Source: Cryptomeria japonica (lineage: Eukaryota; Streptophyta; Pinopsida; Cupressales; Cupressaceae). From it: DNA of 64,000 bases. Where the stretch lies: positions 573,899,252 through 573,963,251 of the forward strand of contig NC_081405.1 in NCBI RefSeq assembly GCF_030272615.1, written 5' to 3'. The translations under genes were made by a program, and so were the position numbers. The notes under the pieces are model-generated. The model made no database searches. It saw only the letters and a program-made list of their open reading frames with translations, and had not been told where the DNA came from. Below, piece after piece: positions 46,241 to 57,515 of the stretch; positions within the stretch are counted from its first letter, which is position 1, and every line of letters starts with the position of its first letter.

Positions 46241-48454
46241 GCCCGAGACCCTGATGGACTCCGTGTTAAATTCTACAAAACCAATATTGAGTGGGTCACT
46301 AAAGACCTTTATGACATATAAATTGAAGCACTTGATACTGGCACCCTTGGGGAGTCCATCAATAGGGGCATTGTTAAACTTATCCCAAAAGATGGGGACA
46401 AAGCCCTCATAAAAAATTGGAGGCCAATTACCCTCCTTAACGTCTCATATAAAATCCTAGCCAAAGCCCTAGCTTCTCGTCTTGAGAAAATTCTTCCCAA
46501 ATTCATCTGTTCTACCCAAACTGGATTCATTAAAGGTAGGTTTATCTTGGAGAACCTTGTCACTAGCGTGGAATCTATGGAATGGGCCAAGACTTCTAAT
46601 CAAGATTCTGCCATGTTCCTTGTTGACTTTGAGAAATCCTATGACAAGGTGGAATGGGACTTCATCCTCGTGATGCTCAAAGCCTTTTATTTTCCTAGCG
46701 GGTTTTGTAAATATGTTCAAATCCTTCTCAAAGATGCCTCCGCCCTGATTGAAGTTAATGGGACTTTCTCTCAGCCTATTCCTCTCTCTAGATCCATTAG
46801 GCAGGGTTGCCCTCTTGCCCCTGCTCTATTTGTTATTGCCTCAGACGCCTTATAATACCTCCTAAGAGATGACACCCTATCTCCTAGAGTTCATGGCATT
46901 ATGATGCCGCATGACTCTAAATTGCTCAACATTCAGTTTGCTGATGATACCTTGCTAATCTCTGAGCTCTCTAGGCATAACATTGACTCCCTCAATCAAA
47001 AAATTGACACCTTTGGTAAAGCCTCTGGTGCTCGTATCCCCAAATCCAAATCTATTATGCTTGGGTGGAAAGAGAAACCCCCGAACTGGCTTCAGCAGTT
47101 TAGATACTCATGGGGGGGACCCAATAAAATAGTCAGATACCTTGGTATCCCTTTCTCTATCTCTCCCTCTCTTAAAGACATGTGGATCTGGGTCAAAGAA
47201 AAGATTGATAAAAAGATTAACAAGTGGAACAATAGGGTTCTCTCCCTGGTTAGTAGGGTTCAAGTCTGCCAGAAAATCCTCTCTTCCTACAATATATACT
47301 ACTACTCTGTTTGGATGTTCAGTAACTACCAAGTTTTTGAAACCCAAAAATCTATTAGACGCTTCCTTTCGTCTAATGGCAAGGGTAAAAGAAAGGCCCA
47401 TGCGGTCAAATGGATCTGGTGCCACATAGACAAGAAAATTGGTGGGCTGGGTCTTAAGGATCTTAGAACACAAGGAATTTTCCTTGCTGCCAAATGGATA
47501 TTTCATGCTTTAGAAGGACAAGAACCTGGGAAGATTCTTGTCAGAAATAACATTCAAAATGGTGTCCCCAAGCTTGCCAAATATTGGAAATCCCTCCCCT
47601 TTAGTGATCTGGTATCAGGTGGTTTCTCTGTGTCTGTCCAAGGCACTTGTGTGTTTAAATCCATCTGGAAAGCTTGGGAGCATGTGCGTAAACTTATTGT
47701 CAACTCTACCATTGACTGTAATAACACTCTGCAAGGGGGGAGATCAATATGGTGGAATCTCTACCATAACTCTAAACCCCTTGCCTTAACCCAAGGATGC
47801 TCTGCTAGGTACTGGTATAACAAGGGCATTAAGTATCTTATGGACATCTTGGAACATGATAATCTCATTAGCTGGGAGGATCTTAGTAATGAGTATGGCC
47901 TCCCTGCCTCGCATAAGAGAACCTACAATATGATTAAAAATGCTCGTTCTTGTCTCAATCTTCCCTGGAACACTGATGTAGATGCTCACTTATACCTCTC
48001 ATTCCTATGGAAGGATGGTTCCCTCCTCTCCAAGATCAAAGCCAAGTCTATTTACAGATTTCTCAACTATGACACCTCAGTGGTTGATCACATTAACTCC
48101 CTTTGGTATGTTGACTCAAGTACCTTTGCTTGGCAGAAAACCTTTTAGAAATTATGGAAGTCTCCAATCCCCCCTAAGATCAAATGCTTTAGGTGGCAAC
48201 TCATGCTGGATAGAGTGCCTATTAGGAATAACTCGACTGCATATGACTTATGCTCTATTTGTAGAAAGCCTGAGACTACACGACACATCTTTCTTGATTG
48301 GATTTTTGCTAGAGAAGTCTGGTTGATGTTCGGAATCTCTCTTACAGAACATGTTTGTACTCTTGATATTATTACTAGTTTTATTCATGGGCTTAAGAAG
48401 GATGCTAACCTATTCTGGCAACTTCTCTCTTCTTTCATACTTTCGTTTATTTGA
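46241..48454 (+). pseudogene. Family-2 LINE ORF2: RT and zinc-binding region
   Basis: L1-type RT motifs in order: NRGIVKLIPKDGDKALIKNWRPI, LNVSYKILAKALASRLE, STQTGFIKGRFI, FLVDFEKSYDKVEWDF, SIRQGCPLAPALFVIA and catalytic FADDTLLIS at about 46932. Then YLGIPFSISPS, and the zf-RVT pattern WQLMLDRVPIR, CSICRKPETTRHIFLDW. From 46901 to 48454 it is one frame with one TAG at 48146-48148. Further breaks are at 46320 and 46853. The catalytic residues are intact, but the frame is broken and the 5' end is missing. It lacks RNase H, unlike LINEs A and B. Confidence 0.88.
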
Positions 48455-48842
48455 AAATTTCAAAATGAGGAAAAGTTCCAAGGAAATGATAGGTCTCTTA
48501 CTGGATTTTTTAGAAAACTCATACATTATAAAATTGTTGTGCAGATATGTTTCTTGATGAATGTCGAGAGGGAAAATTTGTTGTGTTTCTTGAAGGATGG
48601 CCATGCAACTATGTTCATTTATGAGATGAAAGATGGATTTGAATAGGATAGGATTGTGGAAAATCAGACTACCTTCGATGATGCACTAAAGAAGCTGATC
48701 AAGGAGCTCAAGGATAGCAGAGGTCCCTACTTGGCCAAGCTCGAGATGTTTACTTAGATCCTGGATTGGAAGAAGGTGGTGTGGATGGAAGGTCCACAAG
48801 GCTTGACCACGTGGTTGGAAAATCGAGATGAGATTCTCCAAT
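48455..48842 (+). pseudogene. Family-2 LINE C-terminal extension
   Basis: In frame with the RT, about 130 codons: SLTGFFRKLIHYKIVVQICF, NVERENLLCFLKDGHATMFI, DALKKLIKELKDSR, LDWKKVVWMEGPQGLTTWLE, RDEILQ. It is conserved at 1205-1420 and partly at 63900-64000, which implies selection on the protein while the family was active. No known domain is recognised. Stops at 48452, 48643 and 48757 break this copy. Confidence 0.75.
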
Positions 48843-49045
48843 AGATGCCTAGTATGCTGCTGTAACAATTAGTATAATGATAAATACTTTCCTTCGTGAC
48901 TCTTTTTGGTAGATGGATAACTGTATATGTTCAGTTTGTTAGTGTCTCCGACTTTACTGCTTGATGGTTGAGGCTCTGCCTCCCATTGTCTTTTTTGTAT
49001 AAAACTCTCCATATTTTGATCTCTCGATTTTTAATTCAAAAAAAC
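48843..49045 (+). other. Family-2 LINE 3' UTR
   Basis: Landmarks shared by all three copies: GGTTGAGGC-CTGCCTCCC, TTTGTATAAAACTCTCC, CTCTCGAT and an A-rich end. It lacks the ATGTAAAGGG stem seen in LINEs A and B. Confidence 0.75.
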
Positions 49046-49348
49046 AAATCTTATATGGGATGACCCCACATGACAGTGGCTAGATACGAAATATAAGGGT
49101 GTTATAATTTAAATCTCTTATAATTTAAGATTTAAATTGGTGAAAAGAATTAGTAAAATTATTGAAATTTTTATTTATTTGTAAGATTAAATATATTAAA
49201 TTTGACAAACTAATACAAATTAATTACTATGACAATAAATATCCATAAGACATCGTGTATTTTTGTCCATACAATTCAATGTAGTTCAAATCAGTAAAGC
49301 CCAGGCTACATTCTAAGAAGATGAACATTCAAGACTTGGAATATCTTC

Positions 49349-49957
49349 TCAATAATTCTTTTCATGCACACTATAATCTCGATCCTCTGGTAGTGAGCTT
49401 GCCTCATTTTCCATAAAGAATGGGGTGGTACAGATGGGACAAGTATTGTGATCCTCAAGCCATGGCCAAATACAGTGAGAATGAAATATATGTCCGATCA
49501 TACAAGGAATTTCTCGAACCTCTTCTCCCAAAATAAAATCATCCCTACAAACTCCACAGAAAAGCCCATCATCAACATGAAAATCTGAAACCGTTACAAT
49601 GGGCAGTCCCTCTACCAATTTTCTCGCCTTCCTTTCATTCTCCGTTATCTTAACGATATTTCTCAGAATAGAATAGAGAGTATTGAAGACCCCACGTAAC
49701 CAGCGAATATCAGCAGGGAGTCGATCCTCGTGAACTTCAATTAGGAGAAATTCGGAATGTAATAAATCGTGACGGCTGTTAAGATGTTGCAGATGACGAG
49801 GCAGAGTTTCACGTTCCATTAAACAATTTGCTTGCATGAATAGCGTGGTGGCTTCCATGCGTAAATCCCCCATGCGGCATTCCAGGCTTTTGCACCACTC
49901 TACAAGTTCATTCTCCCTGCAACACATTTTCTTCTCCTCCTGCATTTGCATTTGCAT
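49349..49957 (-). CDS. RING-H2 finger protein, putative E3 ubiquitin ligase (202 codons)
   Basis: An intact single frame from MQMQMQEEKKMCCREN to HEKNY. The RING-H2 finger lies at about residues 133-178: CGVC, then CMIGHIFHSHC (C-x3-H-x2-H-x2-C), then CPIC ten residues on. This is the full eight-ligand set with the WPWLEDHNTCPIC spacing usual for plant RING-H2 proteins. The N-terminal 120 residues are helical, with no signal peptide or membrane segment. Such proteins recruit E2 enzymes to ubiquitinate targets in cytosol or nucleus; the target here is unknown. The start is chosen as the first ATG; two more in-frame ATGs follow within five codons. A TATA-like TTTATAAAG on minus at about 50157-50165 could be the promoter. 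The codon pattern and absence of breaks contrast with all neighbours, so this is the best candidate host gene. An intronless retrocopy is the alternative. Confidence 0.8.
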   Translation of the reverse strand: MQMQMQEEKKMCCRENELVEWCKSLECRMGDLRMEATTLFMQANCLMERETLPRHLQHLNSRHDLLHSEFLLIEVHEDRLPADIRWLRGVFNTLYSILRNIVKITENERKARKLVEGLPIVTVSDFHVDDGLFCGVCRDDFILGEEVREIPCMIGHIFHSHCIWPWLEDHNTCPICTTPFFMENEASSLPEDRDYSVHEKNY

Positions 49958-51340
49958 TTCTTCACTTAACTGCCTTTAGCCAATTAGCACTGAGCTGATT
50001 TTCAATTTGGTATGTGAATTTGTGGAATGGATTGCACTTTTCTGGGAATATGTAGTGAATGAAGCGTCAGCGATAGTTTCTTCTGGCGACTCCTCAAAAC
50101 AGGCGAGCCGTTGATCCAAACACTACTTAGATTAGGCATAACTTTTCACCGCTTATCTTTATAAAGAGCTTGTAAATTTATTATTAATTATTGTTTCAAA
50201 ATATTTTTAAAATCAAAATTCTTAAAGTTTACTGATTTAATTTTAGATGTTTATTATTAATGATTATTTTAAAATATTATAAATTTAATATTCATAAATT
50301 TATTTCGTCTATTTTTAGTTTTGTTTTCAAGAAGGCATTCATAAGTGAAGAAAAATAATTTATCAACATTTTAACAAGAGTTTATAAGGAAACCATGTTA
50401 TAGTGTCTTCATAACTAATTTTTAAATAAAATAATTTAGAAAATCATAAATTAAAAAATTATTTATTTTTATCCATCATGTTATTCTATTTATTATTTAT
50501 AAAAAACATAGTAATGAAAGAATTAAAAAAATTGAAAAAAAAAAACGAGGTAGTGGGGAAATTATTTATGTATTACAAATAAGAGAGATACATATAAATT
50601 GTTATTAGGAGTAAAGTATAAATTTAAAGAGTAATAAAAGGGAGTTTGTCTACTTATAGACCAAAAAAATAAAATATGATTAGCTTTTTCATTACTTGCA
50701 ATCGTAAATTAACTAGTTGGATATAATCTTTTATTTAAATCGAAGTTTGAATTCACATAATTTATTTGTTTTGTACTAATATAATTTTAATTTTGATTTA
50801 CCATATTACAATTTTTTAAAATTAAAATTCTATCAAAGGGTATTTTCTTTAATAGTAAGTTCACGGTGTAGGCATCTAGATGGCGTGAGTCCAAATCTTC
50901 TTATTAGAAAGTAAATTAAAATAATGTCAAATTCTTTCATTTTTTATACATTATTAATTTTAGAAAGTAAAATTTTCAATCTTAGAAATTTCTTTTAGAA
51001 TTAATTAGTTTCATGCTTTCTGTATATATATGAAAAGACAAATATACATATATGTGAATAGACCATATATAAACTCTACACCAATAATTTTAATTTTTTA
51101 TTTATTTGTGAGGTTAAGTATCTTAAATCAAGACAAACTATTAAGTTAATGTAGTTCATTGCAGTAAAACCTAAACCAAATTCTAAGAATATGAAGCATT
51201 CACTATTTGTAATATCACTTTCAATAATTTTGTCCATGCATACTGTACACTCCAATGTTTAGTAAACTGCAGTATTCTTTCTACCATCAACAGTCTCCTC
51301 CTATGCATGTTTTTGCATTTGGGAATCTTCTAGAAGAAGA
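49958..51340. other. No gene; upstream region of the RING-H2 gene, then AT-rich DNA
   Basis: The first 250 bp hold the 5' flank of the RING-H2 frame, with one TATA-like sequence. The remainder is AT-rich with nothing recognised. Confidence 0.45.
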
Positions 51341-51569
51341 TGTTATTAAGAATTATGTTGTATGAGGATATATACTAGTGAGGTGTGCTATATGTAGATG
51401 TACAAGAAACTGATATGAAATATATTGAGAATCCCCTAAAAGTGGATGTAGCCATTTTTTGTGAACCACTATAAATCTGGTTTCTTCTTTCTATGTGTTG
51501 TTATGATTTAATTATTTTATTTCAGCAATTTAGCTCTTCATTTTTTCTATGTTTCTTTTAGTATCATCA
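51341..51569 (+). repeat. Ty1/copia-type 5' LTR (about 229 bp)
   Basis: Starts TGTTATTAAG, ends AGTATCATCA, and is followed after AT by a primer site. A 3' partner was not found. Confidence 0.7.
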
Positions 51570-51571
51570 AT

Positions 51572-51584
51572 TGGTATCAGAGCC
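51572..51584 (+). other. Primer-binding site (initiator-Met)
   Basis: TGGTATCAGAGCC is an exact match to the plant initiator-Met tRNA complement used by Ty1/copia elements. Confidence 0.85.
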
Positions 51585-51667
51585 AAGTAAAGAGATTTCG
51601 TTTTGTAGTTTCTTTTCTTTTCTGGAAATCGACGAAGAAGGCTTTTTTTTTGGTTTTTTTCAAAAAT

Positions 51668-51922
51668 ATGGATGAAGTGGACAAAAGGAAAATAGAGAAG
51701 TTCTCAAGCCAGAATTATGTATTGTGGAAAGTGTAGATGGAGTCTCTATTGATTAAACATGACCTTTTGAGTGCTCTTCATGGAAAAGCGAAAGGGCAAG
51801 GCAAGTTATCAGATGAAGATTGGAGGAAACTTGATCAAAAGGCAAGGGCGACTATTTTCTTATCGTTGTCAAGCAACATGCTCTTCAATGTCTTAGCTGA
51901 GAAGACCACAAAGGATATGTGA
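51668..51922 (+). pseudogene. Ty1/copia Gag N-terminus, truncated
   Basis: MDEVDKRKIEKFSSQNYVLWKV, a TAG, then MESLLIKHDLLSALHG, DEDWRKLDQKARATIFLSLS and LFNVLAEKTTKDM, then TGA. This is the copia Gag (UBN2/DUF4219 type) pattern: the 'F-G-NY-W' opening, a central W-x2-LD-KA, and the L-N box. The element ends about 30 bp further on. No protease, integrase or RT follows, so only about 600 bp of the element survive. Confidence 0.85.
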
Positions 51923-52107
51923 TAGGAAGAGTTTTAGGCTTCCCTTTTAAAGGGAAGGGGATGGTGCACCAATACAACTCATAAAACAAAGCCATGAATT
52001 TGTTATTAGTTGAACAATAAAGTAAATAAACATAAAATTAAGTTAAAATTGTATGTATATAGTTTAAGTGTAATATTATATTGTAGATTATTTATTAAAA
52101 TTAGATA

Positions 52108-52283
52108 TTTGTTTTCTTTTTATTAATAAAGTACTGACAACAAGGGCACTGACCCTTTACATAGAAAAACTATTAAAAATCATAGTGTAGGAACAACACT
52201 ATAACAGCAGTTAACAACAACTATCAGCAAAAAGGAACCAAGTTTTTAGAAATTAGAAACAACAACAGAAAACAAAAAACAAA
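52108..52283 (-). other. LINE B 3' UTR with terminal stem-loop
   Basis: On minus it ends ATGTAAAGGGTCAGTGCCCTT followed by an A-rich tail. AAGGG pairs with CCCTT (plus 52153-52157 with 52142-52146), as in LINE A. Confidence 0.75.
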
Positions 52284-54057
52284 CTATAGGGGTGCTTTAC
52301 GCACCCTAGTGGCATCCATGGGACTATTCCATTCATTTGACAGGAACTTGTAGAGGTCCCTAGCTTCTTGCTTTTCCTCCTCAGTGTCTGTAGAACATTC
52401 CCTCAGCAGAGAGAGGATGAGCGCAGAGCTGTGTAATACCTTCACATGGAATTTGTTAAGGCCCACCATTCGGGCTTCCCAAGCCTCCATCTTGTTCTTG
52501 AGCCAGTTGACATCATCCTTGATAGTCTGCAAATCAAGCGCACGAGCGAGATTTTCAATTCTCTGTGTGACATCCAACACATCCGTGCTCAACTTTTCTA
52601 TTTGTTGAAGAGTAGGGACACCATGTGGGTACTCAGCAACCATGTCATCCATAGTCTCTTCGGTCTCTTTGGGCACACCACCACCAAGGGAGTTATCACT
52701 ATCATTAACCAAACCCATAAGGGGGATAAAATGCATCACCTGTTTAGCCATTTTAACTCTAGGTCCAAGTTACCAAAGTCCAGGGCTTTGCTATCAAAAA
52801 TTTCTACTCCCATAAGACCCTTTGTTCCCGCATTCATAAGGGTCCTATCATTAACATCAATGGGGTCCTGGGTTTGTATTTCAGAGTTACCCATGTCAGC
52901 AACACCAATAGTGGTTGAAACCATGGGGTCCCTAATCATAGTCACATCACAACATCCCCATTAGGGGCCCCCATAGTGGTATTAGGGTCCTCTTCCTCCT
53001 TGTCCCCAATGGTGTCCTCCTCGAAGTCCATATTCTTGATCACCGAGGTCTTCTTTTTGCGGCTTTTGGAAGCAAGTCTGGAGGATCTCCTTTTAACCTC
53101 ATAATCAGGAGAAGGATTGTTGTTCTCAGCATCCTCAAAGGAAGAATTGTCATCAAAGACAATGCATTTGCATTTAGCGAGTGTTTTGCCTTTGCCCTTG
53201 GATAGGGAGCGGGAAGCACTAGGAGAAGAAGATAGAGTTAAAGTGGGGGAGACCTCCGATAACTAAATAGCCGAGGCGTAAGAAGGCAGCGACATGGTGG
53301 TCGTAGCAAAGCCCTCATGGGGATATTGGAAGAATCTAGGGAAAGCCATAGACAGGGCCGCAAGCTGCTGAGGAGTAGGCATGGGGGGCTGAGAGAGAAA
53401 AAGGTTTTGGGGGGGAAAAGGGGCTCATGGAATTTATACAACCTGTAAATGAGGCCCTGGTGAAGGAGGTAGGGTGGCTTATCCCCATGCTTGGTTTTCA
53501 CGGTGTCTTTAACAGAACTCTCTATGGAGTGCAATAAATAAACCAGTAGACAGAACAAATCATTGTTGCGGAAGTGATTGAGGAGGGGCAAATGATAGTA
53601 GTAGAATACCTTATGCCTACCTTTGAGAGTGAAGTAATTCATGATCATAGATCATGTTCCATGGGTCTTTGAGCTCCTCCTGAGAAAACCCACCTTCCAG
53701 CTTGATGGGTTCTTCGCGGTTACAGAAGAATCATTTCAAACCTTTGTTGTTTGCAACATGGCTGGTACGTTTCCAATGACGGTCATGAAGACTCAGCTTC
53801 ATAGATTGGGAAATAGTCTCCTTAGAGACATCAAAGGCAATGCCACCAACTGAGATACACCTCAAAGAATAGGAGGAGGCAAAAGCAACCAAGAGCTTCT
53901 CATCATGGCCCTTCAAGAAATCCAAAAAATCGACAACCCCACCTTCAACACATAAATTCCAGACCAGGGGGTCATTTTTAAAATCATCTGGATTATCCGA
54001 TTCATATCTAACTTTGTCGCCCACCATATCCTCCACCAATAGAGCTTCTTTAGTCAT
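52284..54057 (-). pseudogene. LINE B ORF3
   Basis: Starts MTKEALLVEDMVGDKVRYES. The N-terminal domain (54057-53420) contains VVDFLDFLKGHDEKLLVAF, FDVSKETISQSMKL, NYFTLKGRHKVFYYY, LPLLNHFRN and LHQGLIYRLYKF, aligning with LINE A. The linker has basic clusters (EVKRRSSRLASKSRKKK) and acidic runs (FEEDTIGDKEEED). The C-terminal coiled coil (52751-52284) contains TLQQIEKLSTDVLDVTQRI and TIKDDVNWLKNKMEAWEAR. About 590 codons in all, with at least two frame changes and several stops. A role in nucleic-acid binding or nuclear targeting is plausible from the basic patches, but it is inference. Confidence 0.75.
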
Positions 54058-54559
54058 AAAAAAATTAGCACAGAGAAAGTTGCAGAGACCCTTCAAGAAG
54101 CAAGCCAAGAAGAGATAATGGGAAGTGTGCGAGCCTAGTGTCAATAAATGAGAAATGAAGCTGGGCGCATGGGAAAAAATGAAGTTACTTTTAGAATGAT
54201 TTCCTGGTTACGAGGCATTAAGATCCAACAAATACCGGTGGCAACCAACACGTTACCAATCCAATCATACCTCATCATGACTCTGCAAGCCCAAACGAAT
54301 TGCCAAGACAACAACATGTGCATCATCGTCAGCCTGGCTGAACGAGTCACCACCACATCAGAAGGGATCGAAGGTATATTCCCTATATTTGAATTATGAA
54401 ACCAACACCTCCAAACTACCCCGAGGAAAGAGAGGAGGGTAAGGGAAGCACTTGGCAACCACTCAATTATTAGTAAAGATTTTGGATTTCTCTTCCTGAA
54501 CAAGGAAGTTAACATGGTCTGGGAGGGAATTGTGACTCCTCCAACATCTCAAACTTGAG

Positions 54560-54965
54560 AGGTTTAGGCCAATGGATACCACACTGTTGCCTTCCCTGAA
54601 GATATGCGTAATTCTGAATGAGTCAAGCCCATAGATGAGCCTCAGGGTGTCCCTGATGGTTCCCTCATTTATCCAATTAAGCTTATTCTACCCTTTGACA
54701 ACATCAATGATGAGCTTGGAGTCACCCTCAATGTCAATAATCCTGATTCCCATGGTAAGGGCGATGCAGATTACCCAGGCTAAGGCCATCGCTTCAACCT
54801 GATTAGAGGAATGCCCATTTAGGTTAGCCATATAAGAAGCAACAAGGGCCCCCAAATGGGATCTAATAACCCCTCCATCAGCAGCCAGGCCTCCCTGGCA
54901 GCCCCATCAAATTTGAGTTTAAAATTTGTAGTTGGGGGCAACTAGACCGTGCTTTGTCCTAGGAG
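54560..54965 (-). pseudogene. LINE B RNase H domain
   Basis: Minus-strand translation: NFKLKFDGAARG, then VASYMANLNGHSSNQVEAMALAW, RIIDIEGDSKLIIDVVKG, THIFREGNSVVS. The first three catalytic positions (D in FDGA, E in VEAMAL, D in GDSK) are present; the last acidic position is not evident. One stop follows VVKG. It is the same RVT_3-type RNase H as in LINE A. Confidence 0.82.
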
Positions 54966-55099
54966 TCTCTTAGAGCATTCAGCAAGAGAGAACAAGGGGG
55001 TAAGGTTCCAGCATCTAGCAATTTCCCAGTCCCATGTAGAGGGGGGCTTGGATGACATCTGGATTTTAGAAATAAAGATATTCTCAAGAATCAATTTAA

Positions 55100-55620
55100 G
55101 GAATTGAGAAAACACAATTTCCACAGAGGCCTCTTTGTCTTTGAATATCCTGTCATTCCTTTCCTTCTAGATACTCCAGCTCACATGGGGGGGGGATCTT
55201 CTTCCACAGTTGTTGAATAAGGGGGTTGGAAGAGGGGCCCCGAAACCCTGCAATAGATATAACAAATTATCATTCATAATCCAACAGATATTAAGCTTGT
55301 TGTAGACCATCCCCCATAGCTCTCGAGTGAAGGCACAGTGGAGGAAGAGATGAGCAGGACTTTCTTCATCATTTTTTTAGAGGTTGTGTCTATTAGGGAA
55401 TTGGAATCCTCACTTGACCAAGTTGTCTTGGGTCAAAATTTTATTGAGGAGAGCAATCCACCAGAAGAAATTAACCTTGGGGATGAGTTGGGGATTCCAG
55501 ACCTCTTTCTAGATAGAGGAGTAAACAAGTTCTCTGAGTAAGCTAGTGTAGGTAGTTCTGACAGAGAAGTCTCCAAAGGGGTCCCACTTCTAAATAAATC
55601 TATCCTCCCTAGGAAACAGG
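55100..55620 (-). pseudogene. LINE B zinc-binding region of ORF2
   Basis: Translation gives FSVRTTYTSLL, LIPKVNFFWWIALLNKILT, NLVK, HNL, then NDEESPAHLFLHCAFTRELWGM. It matches the zf-RVT module of LINE A (NDEESVNHIFIHCPFVEPIW), but the first cysteine pair is degraded. Stops interrupt it. Confidence 0.75.
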
Positions 55621-55757
55621 GGGAGCAATATACCAGCCAAAAGCTTCTGGAGCTCTCTAGCAGTAGGGAGGTGGAAGGGATGATCAATTCAATATTCCTA
55701 CAAGGCCCTCCAAGTGCGGTTGCTGAAATAATCACTGACCCTTTCACCAAAGAAGCT

Positions 55758-57515
55758 TTAGGTGGCATCTTGGAGCTTTCTAAGGGAGGGGGAAGAAGAA
55801 AGGGGTCTCTCTCTAAGCCAACAATCTTCCCAGAAGAGAATTTTCCTGTCATTTTCAATAAGCCACTGCAAGCCATGAGATAAAGGGTCCCTGCAGCTCA
55901 AGATGTTATTCCAAATTTTGGAACCGTTGGGAAGGCCCTCCTCTTTCAGAACAGAGGAAAAGTCCCCATTACCCAGGTAGTTGGCCCTAATGATCCTACT
56001 CCAATTCATATCCTTATTCAGTAGCTTCCAGGAAATTTTAGTCATAAGGGCCTTATTGAACCTTGAGATCTTATGGGTTCCCAAACCACCCATGGCCTTA
56101 GGAAGACAAACTTTGTCCCAGCCCACCAAGGCGAGCCTCTTCTTTTCTTCCATTCCTGTCTAGAGGAAAGTCTGTTGGATGTTTTCCATCTTAGCAGCCA
56201 TAGCCGGAGAAATCTTGAAGAGGGAGAGAAAGTACACAGGGATCCCTTGGATGGAGGAAGAGAGCAGCTGCAATTTCACAACACTACTTTGGAATCTACC
56301 TTTCCAACCAGCCAGCTTCTTCAGCATTCTTTCAAGGAAAGACATCCAGAAGGAATTAGAGACATCTTTAATAGTCAAGGGGAGGCCCAGGTAAGTTCCA
56401 AGGAGGGAGTCCCTTTGACAACCAAGGATTCTATAGACTTTATCTTGGAGTTGGACATTAGTGTCAAAGAAGTAAATGCTCCTCTTTTCATAGTTAATGT
56501 GTTGGCCAAATACCAGAGCATAGGAGTTGAGAAAGGATTTGCAAGCCTTAGCTTCCAAAACAAAGGAGATACCAAAAAGAATAGTGTCATTGACAAACTG
56601 CTGTAGAACATTGGGGGGTGTCGTAGAGATAGGTTTGGTGCCAAAAAGAGTTCCCCTATGAACCATAGAGTTCAAGTTAGAGGCCAACACTTCAGCAAGG
56701 ATGATAAAGAGGTAATCGGATAGAGGATCCCCTTGTCGCAACCCTTTGGAGGCCTTAAACTTCTCTAGGGGGCTCCCGTTTAGAAGCATAGGGTAGGTTA
56801 TAGTAGATATGCATTCCCCAATAAGTTTGATGATTTTGTCTCCAAACCCCATAGCTTTGAGAACTTTGAAAGGGAAGTTCCAGTTGACTCTATCATAAGC
56901 CTTAGAGACGTCAAGCTTGAGCACCATCCCCGGCTGATGACACTTATCCATGGAGTGAATAATATCATGACTAGAGATGACTGCATCAAGAATCTATCTA
57001 CCCAGAACAAAGCCCTTATGGGAGGGGCTAATCAAAGGACCCAAGAAAGGTTTGAGCCCATTGACAAGAACTTTGCTAAAGATTTTATAAATAGTGTTGT
57101 AGAGACTGATAGGGTGGAAGTCCTTAAGAGTAGATGCCTCTCGAGTTTTAGGTACAAGGGCAATGAAGGTGTGATTGAGTTTGTTGAGGAGCCTTCCAAA
57201 TCTGAAAAAATCCCTAGTAGCCAGAACAACGTTAGGGCCCACCACATCCCAAAAATCTTGTAAAACATTCAGGGGAAACCATTAGGACCCGGGGCTTTGA
57301 AGGGACCCATAGAAAAAATAGTGGACTTGACTTCCTCCTTAGAAACAGGGGCCAAAATAAGGTTGTTGTCTTCCATTGAGAGGGGGGGTGGGAGGCGGTT
57401 GAGAATATCCTCCCCAGCAGGGGCCCCCAAGTTACCATCTTCCCTAAATAAAGTGGCAAAATAGTTGGTAGTCAGTCTGCTCAAACTATCAACATCATTG
57501 ACCACCTAATTATTG
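55758..57515 (-). pseudogene. LINE B reverse transcriptase
   Basis: Motifs on minus: SMGPFKAPGPNGFP, LNHTFIALVPKTREASTLKDF, SPSHKGFVLGR, MVLKLDVSKAYDRVNWNF, KGLRQGDPLSDYLFIILAE, then QQFVNDTILFG where F-x-D-D is expected, YLGLPLTIKD, and the post-RT part KKRLALVGWDKVCLPKAMGGLGT. The catalytic box reads FVND, so the first aspartate is replaced by asparagine. 56160-56951 is open for 263 codons, but frames break on both sides. L1-type ORF2, inactive. Confidence 0.85.

Larger units (their letters stand above)
46241..49045 (+). mobile_element. LINE of family 2, 5'-truncated inside RT
   Basis: Starts in the RT domain (DPDGLRVKFYK), so endonuclease and ORF1 are absent. It runs through the zinc-binding region into a C-terminal extension and a 3' UTR ending in an A-rich tail at about 49045. 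The flanks share TCTTATAT (about 46226 and 49047), a weak TSD candidate. Other copies of this family's 3' end are at 1197-1575 (plus) and 63780-64000 (minus). Confidence 0.85.
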
